Shown: positions 50,602 through 63,999 of the stretch, one piece after another
Position numbering within the stretch: position 1 is the stretch's first letter
How the letters are laid out: each line of letters begins with the position of its first letter
Source of the DNA: Terriglobales bacterium
GTDB lineage: Bacteria; Acidobacteriota; Terriglobia; Bryobacterales; Bryobacteraceae
Assembly (NCBI GenBank): GCA_027485675.1
Contig: JAIXQP010000018.1
Span: 62,001-126,000 of the forward strand
DNA: 64,000 nucleotides
Direction: 5' to 3'
Made by a program: the position numbers and the translations under genes
The notes under the pieces: model-generated
What the model was told of the DNA's origin: nothing
Databases searched by the model: none
The model's input: the letters and a program-made list of their open reading frames with translations, nothing else

Positions 50602-50802
50602 TCAGGACTCCAGTTCGAGGTAGAGCGAGCCGTCTTCAGCCTGCTGAATCGACAGTTTCTTAAAATTGAAGGCATCCGGCAATTTGACAGCCGCAGGTTC
50701 TTGACCGGGAACGAATTGGTGTGTCGTAAACACATAGCCGCCGTCGGGAAGGCGTTCGTGGGTGCCGAACAAAGTGAGAGGGATCTTGATCTTATCGGGC
50801 AT
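50602..50802 (-). CDS. 66-residue protein between kinase and GT41 genes
   Basis: A short gene starting at ATG 50802, nine bases after the kinase stop and ending two bases before the GT41 start. The protein is soluble and lacks a signal peptide. It reads as a compact beta-rich polypeptide (IKIPLTLFGTHERLPDGG, YVFTTHQFVPGQEPAAVKLP, FKKLSIQQAEDGSLYLELES), with Ser and Thr but no Cys and no leader/core pattern of known RiPPs. The spacing shows it is a real operon member. It may be a substrate or regulator of the glycosyltransferase or kinase; that is context inference only. I do not recognise the family. Confidence 0.75.
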   Translation of the reverse strand: MPDKIKIPLTLFGTHERLPDGGYVFTTHQFVPGQEPAAVKLPDAFNFKKLSIQQAEDGSLYLELES

Positions 50803-50811
50803 TAGTTCTCC

Positions 50812-53397
50812 TTAGGTCAGCCGCATAGCGGCGACGAGGCTGGGAAAGCGCGGATGTTGCCTTACGTTTTCGAGGAAAGGATCAACCTTTATATAGCCAA
50901 GCGAGGTATCCCGAGCGAGAAGGGCTCGTTCGAGGAGAGAGATTGCGCCATCCAGATCCCGTTGAATCGAGTAGACCCGGGCGAGGCGGCCAGGTGAGGC
51001 GGCGCCTTGGGCGACTTGTTGTTCGAGCAGAACGGCGTACGGACGAGCGGCTGAATGGTCTCCCCGGAGCGAATAGACCATGGCAAACAGTTGCGTCGAA
51101 AGCAACGGCTGCGCCGCCTCGACACGCCCAATATGGGCCGCCTGCTGCAGAGCCTTTTCGAAAAGACCACTCGAAAACTGGTTAGACAACAGAAACGCCT
51201 GCCGGGCGTAGGCCTCTCCCAGATTGAACCGGGCACTCATGATGTCGCGGCCGTGCAAAGCGTTCTCCAGAAGATCAATCGCCTGCGGAACCCGGCCAGC
51301 GAACAGCAACGTAAGGCCATGACCGGAGGCGGAGGTACGGTCATGGGGGTCCAATTGATGGGCCTGTTCCATCCCGGCGACCGCTTCGTCAAACCGCCCG
51401 AACTGCAGGAGCAGGCCCGCCCGCCAACGCAGAGCCCGCGGGAAGCGGGGGCGCAGGCGAAGAGCGGCATCGTAGCTTTCCATGGCGCCCTGCCAGTCCC
51501 AAAATCGCTGGCGCACGGCGGCCAGTGATGCATGGGCTTCGGGAAGCTGGGGGTCTTCGGCGAGGGCGCGTTCGGCGTGCGACTTGGCGCTGCGGCCATG
51601 CTCCTCCGCACGGCGTTGATCAAAGTTCAAGGCGGACAGATGGGCTTGCGTAAGGGCGGCGAAGGCGAGCGCGAAGCGGGGATCCTCCGTGACGGCCCGT
51701 TCCAGGCTCTCAATGGCGGCATCAAGCGAAGCGGGAGATCCCTCCTGCATCAGCGTCTGCCCTCGCAGGAAGTGGTCGAAAGCCAGATTGCTCGACGTCG
51801 GGCTGCCGATGGAAAACTCGCGATTGCGCCGCCACGGGCGGAGGACGCTATTCAGACGAAGGACCATGCCCAGGGCGGACTCCAGCGCCCGGAGGGTTTG
51901 CTCGGCGATTTCAGATTGAATTTCGAGGAGGTTGCTGACCGACGAGGGCCCCGTGGGATGACCGATCCGGCCGCCAAAATCCTCCGACCAGAGCACGCGT
52001 TCCGCGGCATGATCGTACAGTTGGAACTTGAGCTGAAGGTTGCCCGGAGCGCCGGCGAGGGAACCGCTGAGCGAGAAGCGCTGACCAGGCGCGGCGCCGG
52101 GACGGAAAACCCGATAGAGACGCAGCACCTCGACCCCCTCCATCCCGCTGAGCCGACGCATCAACTCCACCACCGTCCCGCGGCAGAGATGTTCATACGC
52201 CTCACCTGCTTCGTTCTCGATGTCGAAGACGCCAACCTTCGCCCACACCGGAAGTCCACTCACGGCAGTGACGGCCACGCCACCCAACAGGATCGGCGCG
52301 GCGACGCCCGCCGCCAACAGAAACCGGCGCCGGAGCGACTTCCGCGGCGCACCCGGCGCAGTCTCGAGCGCCGTCACCACCTCGGCAATGGTGGCAAAGC
52401 GTTGCGCGGGATCCAGCGACAGACAACGGAGAATGGCTTGGTTCCAGTGTTCCGGCAAGCTGCTGGCCCGGTCGCGCGGCGGGGTCGGCGCTTCCCAAAG
52501 CTTGGCGAAGTAGAGCGCCTGCAGGGAATCCGCCGCAAAGGCGCGGCTGCTGGTTACCATTTCGTCAATAAGTAGACCGAAGGAGTAGATGTCGGAAGCG
52601 ATGCTGGGCTTTTCGCCGCGCAACAGTTCCGGCGCCATGAAGTACGGCGCGCCCGCCTGGAGGTTCACCTGCGACTCAAACAGCTCCGACTCCGCGTTGC
52701 GCACCTTCGCCAGGCCGAAGTCCATGACGATCGCCTGCAGTGCCGAACTGTCGCGGCTCGCCAGCATCACGTTCGAGGGCTTAAGGTCACGGTGAACAAT
52801 GTGGCGGCGGTGCAGCGTGGAGACGGCGGCGCCAATCTGACGAATCCAGGGCAGCGCGGTGGCGGCATCGAGCGGACGCTGGCGGAGCAGCAGGTCCGCA
52901 AGGCTCTCGCCCACAAGGAGCTCCATCGTCAGGCAGGGCAAAACGCCGTTCGGGGTCTGGTGTTCGACCAGGTCGAACAGGCGGCAAAGGCCGTCGTGAG
53001 CGACGTCGCGAGTGATCAGCAACTCCCGTTCAAAGCGGGCCAGCGCTGCCTTATCGGCGGCGAGCTCAGCGCGCAGAACCTTGAGGGCGAGGCGGCAGCG
53101 GAGCCGTTCGTCGAATACCTCATACACCTCTCCCATCCCGCCGCGCGCGAGAAACCGGGTGATCCGGTAGCGGTTCGCCACCAACTCCCCCCGGCCGAGC
53201 ACGGGAAGAGAACGGGCCGCAGGAGGCAGATCACCGGTTCCGGATTCGAGATGGTTATCGAGCAGCTCCTGAACAACGGCGCGCAGGTGGTCTCGATTGC
53301 CGCAGGAGCGGGCCAGGAAGTCTGGGCGGTCGGCGGCTGGCAGGGCCAGCGCCGAGGCGAACAACGACTTGATCTCCTCCCACTCTTCGGCCGACAT
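50812..53397 (-). CDS. Transmembrane Ser/Thr protein kinase with TolB-like and TPR domains
   Basis: 861 residues from the ATG at 53397, four bases after the sigma-factor stop. Complete Hanks-type kinase: FLARGGMGEVYEVFD near residue 81, Lys in LALKVL near 101, HRDLKPSN near 200, DFGLAK near 225, then APYFMAPELL. One membrane helix (about 354-385) is followed by a TolB/FlgO-like domain (VGVFDIENEAGEAYEHL, LSGSLAGAPGNLQLKFQLYD) and about seven TPR-like units to the end. The kinase faces the cytoplasm and the TPR part the periplasm if orientation is standard. With the adjacent ECF sigma factor it is the acidobacterial/planctomycete kinase-sigma pairing, where phosphorylation is thought to activate the sigma factor. 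Confidence 0.94.
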   Translation of the reverse strand: MSAEEWEEIKSLFASALALPAADRPDFLARSCGNRDHLRAVVQELLDNHLESGTGDLPPAARSLPVLGRGELVANRYRITRFLARGGMGEVYEVFDERLRCRLALKVLRAELAADKAALARFERELLITRDVAHDGLCRLFDLVEHQTPNGVLPCLTMELLVGESLADLLLRQRPLDAATALPWIRQIGAAVSTLHRRHIVHRDLKPSNVMLASRDSSALQAIVMDFGLAKVRNAESELFESQVNLQAGAPYFMAPELLRGEKPSIASDIYSFGLLIDEMVTSSRAFAADSLQALYFAKLWEAPTPPRDRASSLPEHWNQAILRCLSLDPAQRFATIAEVVTALETAPGAPRKSLRRRFLLAAGVAAPILLGGVAVTAVSGLPVWAKVGVFDIENEAGEAYEHLCRGTVVELMRRLSGMEGVEVLRLYRVFRPGAAPGQRFSLSGSLAGAPGNLQLKFQLYDHAAERVLWSEDFGGRIGHPTGPSSVSNLLEIQSEIAEQTLRALESALGMVLRLNSVLRPWRRNREFSIGSPTSSNLAFDHFLRGQTLMQEGSPASLDAAIESLERAVTEDPRFALAFAALTQAHLSALNFDQRRAEEHGRSAKSHAERALAEDPQLPEAHASLAAVRQRFWDWQGAMESYDAALRLRPRFPRALRWRAGLLLQFGRFDEAVAGMEQAHQLDPHDRTSASGHGLTLLFAGRVPQAIDLLENALHGRDIMSARFNLGEAYARQAFLLSNQFSSGLFEKALQQAAHIGRVEAAQPLLSTQLFAMVYSLRGDHSAARPYAVLLEQQVAQGAASPGRLARVYSIQRDLDGAISLLERALLARDTSLGYIKVDPFLENVRQHPRFPSLVAAMRLT

Positions 53398-53401
53398 CGC
53401 T

Positions 53402-53959
53402 CTATCTCTTCCGCAGGCGGCCAACCAGCCACGCGCGCGCGACCTGCCAATCCCGCTTGGCGGTTCGTTCGTCGATGGCGAGCGCGTCGCCAATCTCGCG
53501 GAAGGTGAGACCGCCGAAGGCGCGCATTTCAACGATGCGAGCCATGCGGGGCTCCTCAGCGGCGAGCTGGTCGAGCGCCTCGCCGATTTCAAGAGCGTCA
53601 ACGAACGGCTCGGCATGGGGCAGCACGAAGTCGTCGAGTTGGAGGCGGAGAACACCACCGCCCCGCTTCTCCGAACGGTGCGCCCGCGCATGATCGATCA
53701 GCAACCGGCGCATCGCCTCCGAGGCGGCGGCCAGAAAGTGCGCTCGTCCGCGCCAGGCGATGGGCCCCCGGCGAGCGCATTGCAGGAAGAACTCGTTGAC
53801 CAAAGCCGTGGGTTGCAGCGTATGATCGCTCCGTTCCGTACGCATGCGATGGTCCGCGATACGCCGAAGTTCCGGATGCAGGATCTCAATCAGTTTGGCG
53901 TGGGCTCCCCCGTCGCCGTCGCTCAATTGCTGAAGTAGTGCAGTTACATCTCCGATCAT
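53402..53959 (-). CDS. ECF RNA polymerase sigma factor (SigSK/TIGR02999-like)
   Basis: 185 residues, the typical size. Sigma region 2 includes LHPELRRIADHRMRTERSDHTLQPTALVNEFFLQ, where LQPTALVNE is the hallmark of kinase-linked ECF factors; region 4 is ARIVEMRAFGGLTFREIGDALAIDERTAKRDWQVARAWLVGRL with the helix-turn-helix. No anti-sigma gene is present. The ATG at 53959 is supported by the position of the sigma-70 promoter at 54018-54046, which would exclude an upstream in-frame ATG at 54022. An AGGAG lies 12 bases upstream. It heads the five-gene operon ending with PAP2. Confidence 0.94.
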   Translation of the reverse strand: MIGDVTALLQQLSDGDGGAHAKLIEILHPELRRIADHRMRTERSDHTLQPTALVNEFFLQCARRGPIAWRGRAHFLAAASEAMRRLLIDHARAHRSEKRGGGVLRLQLDDFVLPHAEPFVDALEIGEALDQLAAEEPRMARIVEMRAFGGLTFREIGDALAIDERTAKRDWQVARAWLVGRLRKR

Positions 53960-54017
53960 GGACGGACGATACTCCTGATCGACGGAATTGCCCAATAGAC
54001 GACGCAAAAGCCTCTGA

Positions 54018-54046
54018 ATCATAACTAAATGAAGAATCCCTGTCAA
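54018..54046 (-). promoter_or_regulatory. Near-consensus sigma-70 promoter of the sigma-kinase-GT41-PAP2 operon
   Basis: TTGACA (54041-54046) and TATGAT (54018-54023) on the minus strand with a 17-bp spacer. The expected transcript start near 54011 leaves a leader of about 52 nt before the ATG at 53959. It lies in the 181-bp gap after the topoisomerase-RecQ stop; nothing else is visible in that gap. Confidence 0.75.
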
Positions 54047-54140
54047 CGCGATTCGAGGACTAACGATTCTTCGCTTTGGCACGACCCGGAAGCCGGCGAT
54101 ACTTATTTAGCGAGATACTGCGCGCAAAAGGGGCACGAAT

Positions 54141-58061
<3,921 letters not shown>

Positions 58062-58113
58062 GGTAGACCTATATTGTATCGGCGCGGTCGTGTACGCTAA
58101 AAGAGAAGCCCCA

Positions 58114-58280
58114 CGACGGGAGAGACTGGGTTCCGCCCAGCGCCGAAGGAGCAACCGCCCCGGAAACTCTCAGGCAGAAGGACCGTCGATCGGGGTCGCA
58201 CTCTGGAAAGTGGCCGCGGAGAGCGAAGTCTCTCCAAGAAGCCCGCCGACGGGATAACGTTCTCAGGCGAACCGACAGAG
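58114..58280 (+). promoter_or_regulatory. Tandem glycine riboswitch upstream of gcvP
   Basis: Two aptamers of the gcvT type. Aptamer 1 (58114-58188): P1 CGACGG/CCGTCG, GAGAG/CTCTC stem, GCGCCGAAGGAGCAA core and GAAACTCTCAGGCAGAAGGAC. Aptamer 2 (58201-58280): P1 CTCTG/CAGAG, TCTGGAAAG, GCCGACGGGATAACG core and TTCTCAGGCGAACC. The linker is 12 nt. Binding of glycine normally turns on expression of the glycine cleavage system, which matches the downstream gene. Confidence 0.95.
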
Positions 58281-58281
58281 G

Positions 58282-58309
58282 GGGCAAAGGACCGCCGTCC
58301 TTTGTGCCC
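58282..58309 (+). promoter_or_regulatory. Hairpin after the riboswitch, candidate expression platform
   Basis: Stem GGGCAAAGGAC with GTCCTTTGTGCCC (two-base bulge) and loop CGCC, starting one base after P1 of aptamer 2. It is not followed by a T tract and lies about 60 nt before the gcvP ATG, so it could be a Rho-dependent or anti-sequestration element rather than an intrinsic terminator. Confidence 0.4.
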
Positions 58310-58370
58310 GGGGTATCTTCCGGACCGGACGGCTGGCCAGGCCAATTCTGGAACCGAAAGGAAGGGACGC

Positions 58371-61226
58371 ATGGGCAACACGGTAGAGAGGACGATGGGC
58401 ACGGCAAACGTCGCGACGGATTTCGCGCGGCGCCATATTGGGCCGGGGCCGCAGGAATTGCAAGAGATGTTGGCGGCGGTGAACGTCGACTCGCTCGAAG
58501 AGTTGGTGGCGCAGACGGTGCCGGCCTCGATTCGCCAGGCGCGGCCGCTCGACTTCGGCCCGGCGCTCTCGGAAACCGCGGCGCTGGAGCGCATGCGGGA
58601 ACTGGCGAACCAGAATCAGGTGTTCACGTCGTTGATCGGCATGGGCTACCACGGCACGATTCTGCCGGGCGTGATTCAGCGGAACATCCTCGAGAATCCG
58701 GCCTGGTACACGGCCTATACGCCGTATCAGCCCGAAATCAGCCAGGGCCGTTTGGAAGCGCTGCTGAACTACCAGACGATGATTTGCGACCTGACGGGGT
58801 TGGACGTGGCGAACGCCTCGCTGCTGGACGAAGCGACGGCCGCGGCCGAAGCCATGGCGCTGGCCAAGCGCGTGGCGGGGTCGGCCTCCACGCGGTTCTT
58901 CGTCGACTCCGAGGTGCACCCGCAGACGCTGGCCCTGCTGAAGACGCGGAGCGAGCCGCTGGGTTGGGAACTGGTGGTGGGGAATCCGCTGACGGAGTTG
59001 GCGGGTGCGGATGTGTTCGGAGCGATCTTCCAGTACCCGGCGTCGCACGGCGAAGTGCGGGACTTGCGGGGCGCCGTCGAAGCCGTCCACGCGCAAAAAG
59101 GCATCGCGATTTTCGCCGCGGATCCGCTGGCGTTGACGTTGCTCGTGCCGCCGGGTGAGATGGGCGCCGACATCGCCGTCGGCTCGACGCAGCGGTTCGG
59201 GGTGCCGATGGGATACGGCGGTCCGCACGCGGCGTATATGGCCGTGAAGGACGCCCTCAAGCGGAACATTCCGGGGCGTCTGGTGGGTGTTTCGATTGAT
59301 TCTCGCAGCAACCAGGCGTTCCGGCTGGCGCTGCAGACTCGCGAGCAGCATATCCGTCGGGAGAAGGCGACTTCGAACATCTGCACGGCGCAGGTACTGC
59401 TCTCGGTGATGGCTTCCATGTATGCCGTCTACCACGGGCCGAAGGGGCTGACGCAGATTGCCGGCGAGATCTTCCGCAAGACGGCGCGCCTGGCGGCGAG
59501 CCTGCGGGCGGCCGGGTTCACGGTGCAGAACAAGACGTTCTTCGACACGATCACGGTGTCCGTGGGCGACCGGCAGGCGGCGATTGTCGCTCAGGCCGCC
59601 GAGGCCAAAATCAACTTCCGCATCGTGGGCGAGCACGCCCTCGGCATCACGCTGGACGAGGCGACCACCGAGACGATTCTGGCGGCCGTGGCCGCTTCGT
59701 TCGGCGCCAAACTGCAGGAGGAAGACGACTGCGAGATCGCGATGCCGCGGACTAGCGCATTCCTGACTCATGCGGTATTCCACAAGTACCGGAGCGAAAC
59801 CGAACTGCTGCGGTACATGCGGAAACTCTCCGACCGCGACCTGGCGCTGGACCGCGCCATGATCCCGCTGGGCTCTTGCACGATGAAGCTGAACGCTACG
59901 GCGGAAATGACGCCGGTCACCTGGCCCGAGTTCGGGGCGCTGCATCCGTTCGCGCCCGCCGTGCAGGCGGCTGGTTACCACATCATGTTCGAAGACTTGA
60001 AGCGGGACCTCTGCACGATCACCGGCTACGACGCCGTTTCGCTGCAGCCCAACTCCGGCGCGCAGGGCGAGTACGCGGGTCTGCTGGCCATCCGCGGCTA
60101 TCACGTGAGCCGGGGCGATTCCCACCGCAACATCTGCCTGATTCCGAGTTCGGCGCACGGCACCAATCCCGCCTCCGCCCACATGGTGGGGATGGAAGTG
60201 GTGGTGGTAAGTTGCGATGAGGACGGCAATGTGGACTTGGCCGACCTGAAGGCAAAAGCGGAGAAGCACGCCGCCAATCTCGCCGCGGTGATGGTGACCT
60301 ACCCCTCAACTCACGGCGTCTTCGAAGAGCACATCCGGGAGATCTGCGCGGTGGTGCACCGGCACGGCGGGCAGGTCTACCTCGACGGCGCGAACATGAA
60401 TGCGCAGGTGGGCCTGTCGCGGCCTGGCGACTACGGCGCCGACGTGTCCCATTTGAACCTGCACAAGACGTTCTGCATTCCACACGGCGGCGGTGGGCCG
60501 GGCATGGGTCCGATTGGGGTGAAGGCGCATCTGGCGCCGTTCCTGCCCGGTCATCCGATGGTGGATGGCGGCACGGCCCCGGTGGGTCCGGTGTCGGCGG
60601 CGCCGTACGGCTCGGCTTCGATCCTGCCCATCTCTTACGTCTACATCCTGATGATGGGCGGCGCCGGCTTGCAAAAGGCGACCGAGGTGGCGATTCTCTC
60701 CGCCAACTACATCGCCAAGCGGTTGAGCCCGCACTTCCCGGTGCTGTACAAGAACACGAACGGGCGCGTGGCGCACGAGTGCATCATTGATCCGCGGCCG
60801 CTCAAAGAGGCTTGCGGCGTCACGGTGGACGACATCGCCAAGCGGCTGATCGACTACGGCTTCCATGCGCCGACGATGAGCTTCCCGGTGGCGGGGACCC
60901 TGATGATTGAGCCGACCGAGAGCGAGTCCAAGGCCGAACTCGACCGTTTCTGCGACGCCATGATTGCCATCCGCCGCGAGATCCAGGAGGTGCAGGACGG
61001 CCGGTTTGCGATTACCGATTCGCCGCTGCGCCATGCGCCCCACACGGTGCATGATATTGCCGACGACAACTGGAACCGGAAGTATCCGCGCACGGAAGGC
61101 TGCTTCCCGGCGGGGACTTCGCGGCAGGATAAGTACTGGTCGTCGGTGGGCCGGATCGATAATGTGTACGGCGACCGAAATCTGGTCTGTTCGTGCCCCT
61201 CAATGGAGGAGTACGCGCGGGCTTAA
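58371..61226 (+). CDS. gcvP: Glycine dehydrogenase (decarboxylating), P protein
   Basis: 951 residues, the full-length single-chain form. It decarboxylates glycine with PLP and loads the aminomethyl group on H protein. Motifs: [18 protein letters not shown] at the start, [54 protein letters not shown]-type N half, and the PLP Lys in [23 protein letters not shown] near residue 699. The ATG at 58371 is preceded by AAAGGAAGGGA; an in-frame frame upstream to 58302 overlaps the riboswitch hairpin. gcvT, gcvH and lpd are not adjacent. The leader carries the tandem glycine riboswitch. Confidence 0.97.
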   Translation: MGNTVERTMGTANVATDFARRHIGPGPQELQEMLAAVNVDSLEELVAQTVPASIRQARPLDFGPALSETAALERMRELANQNQVFTSLIGMGYHGTILPGVIQRNILENPAWYTAYTPYQPEISQGRLEALLNYQTMICDLTGLDVANASLLDEATAAAEAMALAKRVAGSASTRFFVDSEVHPQTLALLKTRSEPLGWELVVGNPLTELAGADVFGAIFQYPASHGEVRDLRGAVEAVHAQKGIAIFAADPLALTLLVPPGEMGADIAVGSTQRFGVPMGYGGPHAAYMAVKDALKRNIPGRLVGVSIDSRSNQAFRLALQTREQHIRREKATSNICTAQVLLSVMASMYAVYHGPKGLTQIAGEIFRKTARLAASLRAAGFTVQNKTFFDTITVSVGDRQAAIVAQAAEAKINFRIVGEHALGITLDEATTETILAAVAASFGAKLQEEDDCEIAMPRTSAFLTHAVFHKYRSETELLRYMRKLSDRDLALDRAMIPLGSCTMKLNATAEMTPVTWPEFGALHPFAPAVQAAGYHIMFEDLKRDLCTITGYDAVSLQPNSGAQGEYAGLLAIRGYHVSRGDSHRNICLIPSSAHGTNPASAHMVGMEVVVVSCDEDGNVDLADLKAKAEKHAANLAAVMVTYPSTHGVFEEHIREICAVVHRHGGQVYLDGANMNAQVGLSRPGDYGADVSHLNLHKTFCIPHGGGGPGMGPIGVKAHLAPFLPGHPMVDGGTAPVGPVSAAPYGSASILPISYVYILMMGGAGLQKATEVAILSANYIAKRLSPHFPVLYKNTNGRVAHECIIDPRPLKEACGVTVDDIAKRLIDYGFHAPTMSFPVAGTLMIEPTESESKAELDRFCDAMIAIRREIQEVQDGRFAITDSPLRHAPHTVHDIADDNWNRKYPRTEGCFPAGTSRQDKYWSSVGRIDNVYGDRNLVCSCPSMEEYARA

Positions 61227-61699
61227 CGAGAGGCCGGCCCAGAGGTCAGCAAGGTCGAGGGAAAACCCGGCAACGGGCCCCTCGCCGTTGACATAGGAGA
61301 CACCCTTGCGAACTTCGCAGGGCCGATTAGGTCCGTAAATCGATACCGTTTTGGCATCGCCATCGATGAGCCAAGCCAAGGCGACCCCGCTCTCGACCCA
61401 CTCGGCCAGCTCGTTTTCGGTATCGGCCGGGCGGTCTCAGGGGAAGACGCCTTCCACTACAAAGTCGGGAGTTGATTGGAGGAAGCTGTCGCCTTAGTCC
61501 AGTTCCGAAGTTCAGCCGCAACATCCAAAGAGCGATAGGAGAACTCGCCACCCGCTGGAAGCATGATGATGATTTCTCCGTGTGCTGTCAGTTCCGCACG
61601 CAAAGAGGGATTCGCCGCGCAGAACTCCTCGAAGTCGGCAGCGGACACCTCGCGATTGAGGTTACGGGCCGCCGGAGCATCGAGTTCGGGGAGCGCCAC
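61200..61699 (-). pseudogene. Uma2-family (DUF820) restriction-endonuclease-like remnant, copy 2
   Basis: N-terminal frame 61699-61457 gives LPELDAPAARNLNREVSAADFEEFCAANPSLRAE and GEFSYRSLDVAAELRNW, then ends at TAG. The C-terminal frame, shifted, resumes at once with TPDFVVEGVFP, a stop, then DRPADTENELAEWVESGVALAWLIDGDAKTV and LDLADLWAGL. The middle of the fold, including the conserved Asp segment between the two parts, is missing. Uma2 proteins are PD-(D/E)XK-fold putative endonucleases common in cyanobacteria, Acidobacteria and Chloroflexi. With frameshift, internal deletion and in-frame stop this copy is dead. It overlaps the gcvP end antisense. Confidence 0.85.
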
Positions 61700-61723
61700 C
61701 TGCGTTTACTTTCACTAAAGGAT

Positions 61724-62235
61724 TTAGAGGCCGGCCCAGATGTCCAAGAGGTCAAGGGTAAAGCCGCCAACCGAACCCTCTCCGCGAACGGATAAGACGC
61801 CCGTCTGGATCTCCGGAGGCAAGCCCGCGCGGTAGATTGAGACGGTCCGGGTATCCCCGTTAATGAGCCAAGCGAGAGGGACACAATTGTCAATCCACTC
61901 AAGCATCTTGCTGTCGGTGTCGGCTAAGCGGTCCGATGGGGAGAGCACTTCGACCATGAGGTCGGGCGTCAGGCGGACGAACCGGCGGCGCTGGAGCCGA
62001 ACACGTTGCCGCGCCGGTCGGTACGCACCCAAGAGAAAAGGCGGGCGGCGACAACGACCCTACGGTAGGACGACTCCCCACCAGTAGAGGGCCGGATTGC
62101 GATTTCTCCGTTGGCTCTTAGTTCCAAACCAAGAGACGGATTGGCCGCGCAAAACTCCCCGAAATCCTCCGCGGAGACCTTCCGATTGCGGTTGATGGTC
62201 GCGGGAGCATCGAGTTCGGGAAGATCCACCTGCAT
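61724..62235 (-). pseudogene. Uma2-family (DUF820) remnant, copy 1
   Basis: N-terminal frame 62235-61969 gives LPELDAPATINRNRKVSAEDFGEFCAANPSLGLE, GESSYRRVVVAARLFSWVRTDRRGNVFGSSA, then a stop. The C-terminal frame (end 61724) gives RFVRLTPDLMVEVLSPSDRLADTDSKMLEWIDNCVPLAWLINGDTRTVSIY and LDLLDIWAGL. The central segment with the conserved RSPD-like region is absent and the two parts are in different frames. It is a tandem duplicate of the downstream copy. The C-terminal part has fewer lesions than copy 2. Confidence 0.85.
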
Positions 62236-62265
62236 TCGCTCTCAGAGTAGGGCAGCCCCCGCAGG

Positions 62266-63999
62266 CTAATTGCCGAACAGCAGTTCCACGGTGTTCGAGC
62301 GCTCCGTCCCCGAGACGACCAAAAGCGAGACGCGGTCGCGAGTCGCCCACGCCGGCGGGATCTCAAACGTGACCTGATCGAGGCCGGCAAACTGCGGCTG
62401 CGGGCCTGCATAAAGCGGCGAAATCCGCTCCTCCCCCGCCAGTACGGTAATGGCCGCGCCGCCTCGGACCCCAGTGGCATAGAGGTCCAGAAAGAGACGA
62501 TCGGGACCGAAACGGATGGGACCGCTCGTGAGCTCCGTCGAGCGGGTGCCATCCGGGGCGACGCGGAGCAGCACCGCGGCGGGTGCGCCCGTGCCAGCGC
62601 CATTGGCCGTAAAGATACCTGGGGCCGCGGCCACCAAACGCGTGGGAACATTCAGACGACGATCCGCGGAGCGTAGCCGGAGACTATACTCGCCCGGAGC
62701 CAAGGCCGCGGGCGCCAGAAAGCTCGCCTGCGAAGGGGAGACAAAGAACCACGGGGCGGCGGTCTCCGTGCCCGTGGCGGAACGGAGCACGGCGCTCACG
62801 CCGAGCAGAGTATTGGCCGGACCAGACTCGGGAACAGCGAGGGCTGGCGCTATGCCGTTCGCAAACAAGGTGGCAATAGAGCCAGGAGCAATACTGGAGC
62901 CGAGATAGCTGGCCGCGTTGATGGGCCGGAGGGCGGGCCGGCTCCCGATGGCGCGGAGGAAGAGGTCGATCGTCAGATGAGGCGCGTAGTTGGCAAACTC
63001 GTGGGTCATGTAGGTGGCCTCGAGCTGGACGTTGATAGACAGCCGCTGGTTTTCGGTGAACCGCGCGGGAAGAGCCGAGCGCCAGTCGAACGTGTTGGGA
63101 TTGCGCGTCAGAAAGTCGTTCGCGTCGAGCCAACCGCGGGAGCGGAAGAGGGTATAGAGTTCCTGCGAATCGGCGAGGGTGAGAATGGCTGAACGGGTGA
63201 AGCGCTCCGGGTATAGAGGCATGGCGCGGGTGATGGTGTGGCGGGCGAAGATATTGCGATTGGCCACCAGCTCGTAGCGCCCGATGGACGTTTGAATGCC
63301 ATTCACTTGGCCGACCTGCGGGTGGTCGTCGTTGGCGGGCATCCACCAGAGCATGGGGCCATCGAAGGCGGCGGTGGCGGGATTCGAGCCCTGCACGGCG
63401 GAGATCGAAACAGCGGTCCATTTGAGCTCAGGCGCCGAGTGATGGGCGAACTGGCCGCCGTTCGAATGGCCAAAGGCAAACAGCGGCAGATTGGCCGGGA
63501 TGAGCCCCTGGCCCCGAAGCGCGGCGATGACCGAGTTCACACGGACAATATCGGGATTGGCCGCCCCGGCAACGGTCGTGTTCCACTGGCCGGTGTCCCG
63601 ATTGAGGCAGTCGAAAGCAGCGACCCCAAAGCCCGCGCCGGTAAGGTCGCGAATGAACGACAGGAACTCCGCGCCGGTGAACTGCCCCGCGCCGGAACCG
63701 CCGGTACCGTGAAAGAAGAAGACGAGGCCGACCGGATTGGGCGGAATGTAGTGCGTAACGGGAATGTTGGCGAGAGTGGTCGAACGCGCTGTCCAAGCCG
63801 GCACCGTGCGGTAGTTGGCTTTGAGGGAGACGTCAACCCCAGGCATGGTGAGGGTCGTGTACGGCGCCTGCGGGTCCAGCAGCAGATGGCTGTCGCCAGA
63901 CCAGCTATGGAAAACCCGGCCGTTCGTGTTCTGCTGGGCGAACACGTGAACGGTGGCTCCTGGAGTCCGCTGGAGCGAGGCGTAACCGTCTTCGATGAG
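62266..63999 (-). CDS. Secreted alpha/beta hydrolase with Solibacter-type C-terminal domain (5' end beyond window)
   Basis: At least 577 residues; the frame is open to the right edge, so the start and signal peptide are outside. Residues about 70-350 (counted from the edge) form an alpha/beta hydrolase (VGLVFFFHGTGGSGAGQF, nucleophile elbow FAFGHSNGGQFAHH, and GPMLWWMPANDDHPQVG). The C-terminal 220 residues match the TIGR03437-type domain found almost only in Solibacter relatives: NAASYLGSSIAPGSIATLFANG, FFVSPSQASFLAPAALAPG, AAPGIFTANGAGTGA, LYATGVRGG and VTFEIPPAWATRDRVSLLVV. It is likely exported; the substrate is unknown. This domain is one of the best taxonomic clues in the window. Confidence 0.85.
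   Translation of the reverse strand, partial: LIEDGYASLQRTPGATVHVFAQQNTNGRVFHSWSGDSHLLLDPQAPYTTLTMPGVDVSLKANYRTVPAWTARSTTLANIPVTHYIPPNPVGLVFFFHGTGGSGAGQFTGAEFLSFIRDLTGAGFGVAAFDCLNRDTGQWNTTVAGAANPDIVRVNSVIAALRGQGLIPANLPLFAFGHSNGGQFAHHSAPELKWTAVSISAVQGSNPATAAFDGPMLWWMPANDDHPQVGQVNGIQTSIGRYELVANRNIFARHTITRAMPLYPERFTRSAILTLADSQELYTLFRSRGWLDANDFLTRNPNTFDWRSALPARFTENQRLSINVQLEATYMTHEFANYAPHLTIDLFLRAIGSRPALRPINAASYLGSSIAPGSIATLFANGIAPALAVPESGPANTLLGVSAVLRSATGTETAAPWFFVSPSQASFLAPAALAPGEYSLRLRSADRRLNVPTRLVAAAPGIFTANGAGTGAPAAVLLRVAPDGTRSTELTSGPIRFGPDRLFLDLYATGVRGGAAITVLAGEERISPLYAGPQPQFAGLDQVTFEIPPAWATRDRVSLLVVSGTERSNTVELLFGN

Noticed and set aside
58263-60269. 668-codon open frame antisense to gcvP
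   Set aside because: It also covers the riboswitch and has Arg/His-rich shadow composition.
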